Assembly (NCBI GenBank): GCA_037903475.1 | Contig: JBAJFG010000373.1 | Location: forward strand, 124,001-188,000 | From: Ancylostoma caninum | Taxonomy: Eukaryota > Nematoda > Chromadorea > Rhabditida > Ancylostomatidae | DNA: 64,000 bases | Reading direction: 5' to 3' | In this document: in pieces, positions 56,868 to 64,000 of the stretch | How positions within the stretch are numbered: position 1 is the first letter of the stretch | Layout of the letters: each line of letters opens with the position of its first letter | Translations under genes and position numbers: made by a program | The notes under the pieces: model-generated | Databases searched by the model: none | Told to the model about the DNA's origin: nothing | Seen by the model: the letters and a program-made list of their open reading frames with translations, nothing else

Positions 56868-59081
56868 TTCTACCTTATCCAAGGCAGGTTTCTGAAGCAG
56901 AACGTGCTGGAGGTAGATGAGAGTCTTCTCGAGAACACCTATGAATCCCGCCATTGAATATCCCTTTGAAAGGTATATGAATGAAAGAGCTTTATTCTCC
57001 AAGTGAGGAACTCTTTCCCAAAATCTTCTGTGCGAATGCTTTCGGAGGTTTTCCACAAGAAGGATAATGACGTCGAATATGACGCTGGGACACTTGGCCA
57101 TTAGCTCATGGGTTGGTACTGCTGTATGTGATATATGACTTCGATAAACAGCATGACAAAAAAATCCTGTAATTTATGGGTTCCGGCGTGCACAACTGCT
57201 TCTGCGGCTATCCGACTATTCTGTGTGGTGGCATGTTCCTGCAGAATCGCTAGAAGCTGTATCTGTGGGTGAGGAGTTGTTTTCTAAGTGGTCCAATCGA
57301 GAATCCAATTAATCTGGCAGTTCCCCTGCGTTGAGCATTGCCATATTCGTCATCCGAGTGGCTCGGATTCTCACCTAAGCCGCTTAGCAACAAGCTGCTA
57401 CTCTTTCACTCATAAAAAGGCCTCGAGGCATGGATCACTCAGTGCCTTTGGAGAGATACTTTCTTTTCTTTTTTGCGCCTTTTCCTTGCTCGCCTACTTT
57501 TAATTCATTCTGTCGCCCTTTCCTTGCTCATCTCACATTCCATGTGGACGATTGCAATCTGACGCGATGTGGATATAAATGCTACACTACTGCTTACAGG
57601 CGATCAATGCCTTTGAATATCCTCGGTGTTGAAATAATACTGGGTTGGCCATCAGTTATTGTATTAGACTGGTGCAAACGAAATGGCTCACTTTTTCTCA
57701 AAACCACGTAATTTTCTTTGGATATAGTGTGATATCCAGATACAAGCAAAGCAATCAGTTTTGCGCTGTAAGTATAAAAGATGTCGGCTATAGTTAGGTA
57801 CCACGAAACAATTGAAAATCCCCAAAGTCTCGTTTTCAATTTTTTGAATTTCGAAGATTTTTCTGTAATACCTCAAGCAATAGAGTCCAAAACACCTTCT
57901 TTGTATTAGGTCACGATATCATTGCTTACGCATATGTATGTGAGCTCTGATGCAACGGCTTCACTGTTGGAGAAATGTGGATGAGCATTTCTTGGAGTAT
58001 TTTCATCGCTATTTCTAGGATTCTATACGAATGATCCTTTTCAAGCTGCTTTCCTCGGGAAAGCACTTCACCAATGCCTACTGCCGCTATATGCTCTGGG
58101 CAGTCTTCTGTACAAGCGTTCGAGATGCCCAAAAGCTCATTCTCTGTCGACCAACTTTTGGCCTTACGAAAGCTGGTTCAAGATCTGATGATTCTGCCAG
58201 GAAACATTAAGATGGCCATTGTATTCTCCCGAAAATTGCAGTATTTCTGCCGCTTTTTCCAGCTCCCAAAGCCTCTATCCCACAAGAAAAAATTTGTGAA
58301 AGTGCACGACCTAAAAACGGAAATTTCCTTGTTCTTCGCTCTTCAGTTTCGCAAATTCGCTGCACAGCACTTCGACGATCGGCTCATACAATGAGCAGTA
58401 ATCCCTGCTGATTCCTGCTAATCAAAGGAATTATATCGCCCGAGGTACTCGTTCCTTAAAATTATGGAAAAAATGGAGCCAACACAGAAAAGCGCTATTT
58501 CTTCTGCACCAACCTAGTACAATGTTTGCTCAATTATTACTCAAACAAATATCCACACTGTCTTTTCTGCCAGATAGAAGAGATTAAAATCATTTTTGAG
58601 ATGAGTTCGGGTTTTCCAGGGGACTACCGCTTTGGAACAGATAGCTCTGAGACAGATTTTCAGAGAATGAGAGGTGAGAGGTTGTTGTGACAGTTTTTGT
58701 TATAAAATTCTCAGGAAAGAGAGCTCTTCTTCTCATAAAGCTCTTGAAAATCAAGGGTTGTTATTTTAAACATTGTCAGCGCTTTTCCATAAAAACAAAT
58801 TAGATGAAACATGGGATGGGAACCACGGTTACGCCACATTCCCCATTTTAGCGAACTTTCACTCATTTTGCTTTCTAGAAATTTTCTTATTGAAAACAGG
58901 GCAGCAGCTGTTATTGGGTGTGATCTGAAATCTAGAACAAAAACGCTGCAGAAGAATTTTATGTAGACGTCTCTTCATTGTCATCGGAAACACGAGGCGA
59001 TGATAAAGGTGGTATTTCGCATTGTTTTCTTTAGAAATTTCAAGCAGAGTCAGTGCATTTGGTGGCTTCAAGAATCTGCAC
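56868..59081 (-). pseudogene. Unrecognised multi-exon helical protein, fragmentary and frame-broken
   Basis: Coding-like blocks run in order on the minus strand. They are CRFLKPPNALTLLEISKENN (about 59081-58940, after a TTTCAG acceptor), YCSLYEPIVEVLCSEFAKLK (about 58410-58330), WELEKAAEILQFSGEYNGHL (about 58275-58180) and TENELLGISNACTEDCPEHI to LHQSSHTYA with a GTAAGC donor (about 58145-57926). Then come QIQLLAILQEHATTQNSRIA (about 57257-57160) and SHISHTAVPTHELMAKCPSV to VLLQKPALDK with a GTAGAA donor (57150-56872). The amino-acid text is clearly protein-like, mostly helical, perhaps HEAT- or TPR-like. Breaks: a stop after LNQLS (near 58172), and a frame change at a T7 run (near 57156) that one more T would repair. 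It could be a pseudogene or a real gene with assembly errors. I do not recognise the family. Confidence 0.6.
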
Positions 59082-62000
59082 TGAAAGTTAGTGCTGAAAT
59101 TTTATCGCTGTCTTGCAAGTCCTAAAGGCGTCCTTGTGTCCAAAAAATAGTTAGTCAAGCACAGAGCTACAAAATACGTTAAGAAAAACTGGAACTAGTG
59201 CAGAGAAGTAAGCCAACAAATTATGCACAATAACTTATATATGGACCACCCAACACTTTAATGCTTCAAATATGTATGTATGTATTATAATTAATACAAT
59301 AAAATATGATGCACGCTGAAGGGATAACATCCTTGCCTAGCAGCTCAGCCTGAACTTTTAATTAGTGGTTCTCGTGTGATCTATTTTTGGATTAGATCCA
59401 AGATAAAGCATTGCTAGACTTGAGCAGTCTTTTTTGGATTTTCTCTGAAAATTTCATGTTACAGATGCCTTTTTTAATAATTTCGTTCTCTGGACGTCAA
59501 TTCCAGATGGCTTTCATCGTCAGAGCCTGAAAGAGTTGACTTACGAGAGTAGATGCCATCTCATTAAACATAGCTATCTGAGTCCCTCTTCTCCAAGAGT
59601 TCATTTGTGTTTTTTTTCATTAGTTTCTTTTTCGGGTGTAGAGTTACAAAGACATAGGTGAAGCATCTATTTTCAATCAGCTTATTTTTTAGTTCCATGG
59701 CTTTCTCCTCGTTTTATGCCTGGTGAAGCTCTGGGAAGAATTCGATGGTTACGTCAAATGGCAGATCTGTCACTGTTTATACGTACGCTGGGGCAAAATC
59801 GCTCACTAACCACCCAACAATTGCTTCGCACTTGCTCCGCGTGATTTCATCAATTCTGAAACAAAATCTCTACTGCACAGTACGCTGTGTAATATAATGA
59901 AGAAATTTTTCTGCTCGAAATAAATTTGATGCTTGTTCTTTGAGCAGTCGGATGGTCAGATTTGTTCTAGTTAGCAGCTGCAGCCATCAGTTATCGCTCT
60001 TGCGGTCGTAGGTTGGTGGTACTCCGAGTGTCTGTGCATCTGCACATTCCATTTATTGTATATCACTACTCCCGTTCTTGTTGGGGTGAGACGCGTGCGA
60101 ATGGGTTTACATCACGTTATACTACATAGTAGCGGATGGCGCAGAGAAAACGGAGTAGGAGGGTGGGGGGGGGGGTGGAGAAGGGGAGTGACGTCGGCTT
60201 GCTCAGAAATTTGTGGCAAATTTTCCGAAAACACTCCACTGAACATTCTGTGTTGGCTCATTTCCAATTATTTCTTTTTTTCCTAGTTTTTCCAATTTCT
60301 GGCACTCCTATTACTATTCCCCAGACGACCTTTTGGAGAATAAAGTAAAAATAACTTTCTAACTGTTTTATTTTTGAAATTCCACCCTTGCAAAGTATCC
60401 TCATTTCCTGTAGTTCTAGCGCATATTAGGCTTTCATACGAATTGCTGTTATCCACTGATAGAATGTGGATTAAATGGGTATATTTTTCTATGGATACTT
60501 CGTCAGTTTCAAATAGAATCTAGATTAGTAATTTTTATCGCGGATATCTTCACTATAAGAGCCTCGAGGTATAAAAGGCTTGAATAGTGAATCCATAGCG
60601 TCCCTTTCTCTGACGCTACACTTAGGCTCCCGGATCGCCATGTAAGAAACCCCTGAGTACCAAAGACCGACCCGATCGTTTCCCACCCTACTCGCTCCAT
60701 GAGCATATCTTTTCTCACATTATTTCATACTCACACCATCGTATCACGGCTTACCAATCGGTGCTACGTTATTCACCTGCTCAGCGATCTTTCAGGGTCA
60801 GCTCAAAGTTCATCAAACAAATCCTGGAAACTTCGTGACATATTGAGAGGTTTCTTTTGAAAAAGACTTTTTATAATCTGCATGCGTCTCTGGATCACAA
60901 TCAGAATGTACATATGTACACTGCTCAACATCACTTGAAAAAGAGGGGGAGTTCAGAGAACAAGAACAAGTATATTCACTTATTGCAGACTACGTGAAAT
61001 GCTCAGATTTCGCTTAAGTATTGTTTAAAAATAAGTTTCGCTCAGGTTCCACTTGGAGACTGTTTCCAAACTTTGTATTTAAGAAAGCTAGTGGCGATTT
61101 TCCTGAAAATGAGTATATTATTTTCGTCTTTTTTAGATGATTTCACTTAAAGTGATCTTCTCATAGTATATTCCCGCCTTTTGAGTGCTTATTGGGATGT
61201 TACTAGTATACTAGACTAAAATAAAATTTTTCCCGAAAAACACTCCCATAGCTTAATGTCCCCAATTTAAAATTCTTCTTGCTAATCAGAATTCGGACCT
61301 TCTAATGATGTCAAGAAGTATAGGAATAGGGGAGTAGGGAAGATTGCCTAGATATTGCCTCCAATTGTATAGGGAACATTACCTACGCAAGTGTTTTCCC
61401 AATGTTTTGTCCCCACATGGCAGGTGGTTCTAGAAAGTTGAACGTTAATCCTGTAAGGGTCGGTAATACTGTTTTTATGAGGTCTTCTTGAACGTGCAGC
61501 TCCTCCATCCAGGACGGGCAATGTGCCTTGCGCTTGGGATTTTCACGCATGCTCTATTTTTTATTGATAATATGCTGTGGGTGGTGCTCTTCAGAATCTC
61601 ACGGGCCTGGGGGTATAGATCCGGTTGCTGCAGTGGAGATTAACCAGAAAAAAAGAGGAAAGAAACGAAATCGAGAACAAAATATCTCATTATATTTCCA
61701 CCATTGTTACCCTTTTACAATGTTCCACGCGCAGAGTTCAGCGTCAGTTGAGCAGAAAGCGTTGGAAAAACAACACATCAAATAAATAGAACATTTAGAT
61801 CTCATCAACTCCTATCAGACTTGCCTCCCCGCTAGCGGGTAGGGCTTAGCTTATCTGTAGCGATATGTTCATCTTCCTGTTGACAAGTAGAGCATCCTCT
61901 GAGAGAAGCCGTCGTCGCAGCGTGACGAGTAGGCGGCGACGTGCTGAGACTCTCAGTCACGAAATTATGCCAATCAACATCAATTACAATCTGCGAGCCG

Positions 62001-64000
62001 ACGTCTTCTACGCTTCTTGCTACGCGCACTTCTCCCCTGCGACGCTCTAGCTCAGCTTTTTTTCTTGGCTCATATGTAATTTTGGGAGCTAAAAACTATG
62101 GTTATGTACACGTTTCCGATGCTGTTTATCCACTTCGTTCCGCAATGTTACTTACGCATCCATGTGTTCAGTTTTAGTGTAGATGCAGTACGTTGGTGAG
62201 ACATGAGATGAAATTGATGGGCTATCCTTAAGTGCAGCACCCACGAGATGTTTCGTCATCGACGTTCTTGAGTAACCTCACGTTTATAACTATGGGAGCA
62301 TGGAAGGATTACGGGGCTCGATAACAATCAAAAACGAAGTAATTGGGGTAGAGTCACATTGTAATATGGGAATGGTAGAAATGGAGAAAGAAGAAGAAAG
62401 ATAGGAGAAAGCAAGCTTTATCTTTGGAAAATGAGTGACCGTAGCCGAAAGTACCTGGTTGGTGTCCGCTTCAACTTGTCTGGGAATAAAGGGATAGCTC
62501 ATTCTTGATACCATTTTTACTTGGGCTTCTAAATCTCACCGCGTTTTTTCGAAAACTCGTGTTTTTTTTAAATCCCCCTTCATTTATTGGGTAGTTGCAT
62601 GTGTTTCTACCACCTTGTGTGATATTCGCCTACTTTCCCATGTTTGGCGAAGATCATGCAGTCACTCAAAGGCGCGTCGTTTAATTTTTAGTTGATTCGC
62701 TAATTCGAATCAGCTGCATGGTTGGTCCCAGATTACTGTCAGTGAAGATGGAAATTCAAGTCAGCAAAGATACCCATTTTTTTACACTTGCATCCATTCG
62801 GAGGAGCAAAAAATGTAACTTTGCGTTGATACAAGTATGTTGAGTATGGAGGATGCTGCACAGGTTCTAGATAGTGGAATTAACAATACTCACACACAAT
62901 GTAGATCTAGTCTCATTGTGGTGATAGATGGTTTTGGCGCTGTCGGTCTGGTCAATTTTGTAGGATAGCCTCATTTACTATTTTCAGAGTAGGAGTCCTC
63001 TGAAAGTTCTCCTTCATCCATCGAGTTTTTTTTTTCCTGAATTGTGTAGGAAACTACGTCAACCCCTTCATTCGTACATCAACCCCGGCAGCGCTTTCGA
63101 CTGACCCTATACCCCTAGTCAGACTACAAATGTTGCTGAAGAAACATAAGAAGGTATATGCGTGGGACCAAATGGAAACCTATATTGTTGGTTTCTGTTC
63201 AGCGTATATATAAAAGTGTCTTAAATTTTGACCTTTGCTAAAGGGTAACATACGAACACCTTTTCGCTCTTGATTTCTTACTCTCCAACGCTTTTTTCTC
63301 ACCAACCCTGGAAAAGTTTATGAGCTTTGCTATTTTTTCTGAGAGTAACCGATGATGGAAAATGATGGAATAATTTTCATGTTGCACCTGCATATGCGTT
63401 TCCTTCGAATACTACTGTAAATCCAATCTCATTTGAATGCAGAAATCGTAGGGGTAAAGATTTGCGGGGAACTGTTTAGAATCTATTTGAACTGTACTTG
63501 TCCTGAAGCAAATTTCACAAATTTTCCGCTTCCTATTCTGAAAATTATCCAGCTTTCCACTCATTTTTTACCTGATATTATGTAAAAAGGTGTGACCGAC
63601 TATCGCCTTGAGCTCATGCTTCATTCTCACAGAAATAAGAAGAATCATACAAAATCAGCAGTTGACAGTTTATGTTTTTTTTTCTGCCTAAAAACAGAGA
63701 CAGCATCCCTCTTCTGGTTACTTACCTATTACTTACTTATTTACTCACCTACCATTTGAGACTATATTCTCCCCCCCCCCCCCAGTCTTGGTGGAGAAGG
63801 TCCGATTTCCTTGACTTGAGATTCACTTTCTTGCTTCTTGCTGGATCTACTGTTCTGGTTAAGTTCACACTAAAACGTTCGTCTTGTGCACTTCTTAACC
63901 TTTGACATGACCCCGAACAGCTGAGCTACTTACTAACCACTTCCAGACAAATGACCATCTCAAGTGTTCCCTTTGTTTTAAAATCCTCATTCCCATTTTC
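59082..64000. other. Gene-poor right end
   Basis: Almost 5 kb with no confident gene. Noted: a G11 run at 60165, a C13 run at 63771, a fragment of the GCAGCACC repeat at about 62232, and a small open frame with a signal-peptide-like start at 61549 (separate entry). Confidence 0.4.
61549..61785 (+). CDS. Possible small secreted protein (weak)
   Basis: Starting at ATG 61549 the frame reads MLYFLLIICCGWCSSES, a good signal peptide with cleavage near residue 17. HGPGGIDPVAAVEINQ and a dibasic cluster (KKRGKKRNRE) follow, with a stop after 78 codons. No promoter, splice partner or homologue is recognised; GKKR could be a prohormone-type cleavage site, but this may be coincidence. Confidence 0.25.
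   Translation: MLYFLLIICCGWCSSESHGPGGIDPVAAVEINQKKRGKKRNREQNISLYFHHCYPFTMFHAQSSASVEQKALEKQHIK

Noticed and set aside
60509..60718. Protein-like text (RVGNDRVGLWYSGVSYM) on the minus strand
   Set aside because: It reads well for about 60 codons, but no splice site or start fits and a stop lies just upstream; more likely a dispersed repeat than a gene.
62290..62514. Possible first exon (MVSRMSYPFIPRQVEADTNQ, then a GTACTT donor) on the minus strand
   Set aside because: No continuation exon found downstream on that strand and no family recognised; could be a repeat-derived frame.

Overview
This is nuclear DNA from a parasitic nematode, most likely a strongylid such as a hookworm. Evidence for that: small exons joined by short introns, 3' splice sites lying just before start codons (as expected for spliced-leader trans-splicing), nematode-style close packing of same-strand genes, a mariner and a CR1-type retrotransposon, and very many short inverted-repeat elements. 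The species call is inference. There is no bacterial, plasmid or phage content. I saw no rRNA gene, no intact tRNA, no CRISPR array and no telomeric array. Layout. From 1 to 3.6 kb there are only repeats, including a near-perfect 839-bp foldback. From 3.7 to 12.9 kb, on the minus strand, lies a complete 10-exon methionine aminopeptidase 1 gene, which I could reassemble exon by exon into a closed 375-residue frame. Its introns 1 (2.9 kb) and 8 (4.2 kb) are swollen with MITEs, palindromes and a decayed gene fragment. At 14.2-14.8 kb (+) is a small five-finger C2H2 protein with a GC-AG intron, convergent on a BORCS6-like (lysosome-positioning BORC complex) gene at 14.9-15.7 kb. From 14.9 to 30.3 kb four genes lie head-to-tail on the minus strand: RPP21 (RNase P protein) - DUS3 (tRNA-dihydrouridine-47 synthase) - TAF2 (TFIID subunit) - BORCS6. 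They may form an operon that joins two tRNA-maturation enzymes to a general transcription factor. From 31 to 55 kb the window is repeat territory: two foldbacks, a decayed mariner with intact terminal repeats and TA target site, a frameshifted CR1-like retrotransposon bracketed by a 228-bp direct repeat, another foldback, a tight double hairpin, and a 1265-bp TA-flanked terminal-inverted-repeat element that I could not assign to a known family. From 56.9 to 59.1 kb (minus) are coding-like exons of an unrecognised helical protein with frame breaks. A second, more decayed copy of part of that locus lies on the + strand inside MetAP1 intron 8. From 59.1 to 64 kb I see almost nothing. The five confident cellular genes are all housekeeping genes (N-terminal methionine removal, tRNA 5' processing, tRNA modification, transcription initiation, lysosome transport). 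The most distinctive features are the number of independent foldback families, the use of GC-AG introns, the very short 3' ends of the convergent pair, and the duplicated gene fragment.
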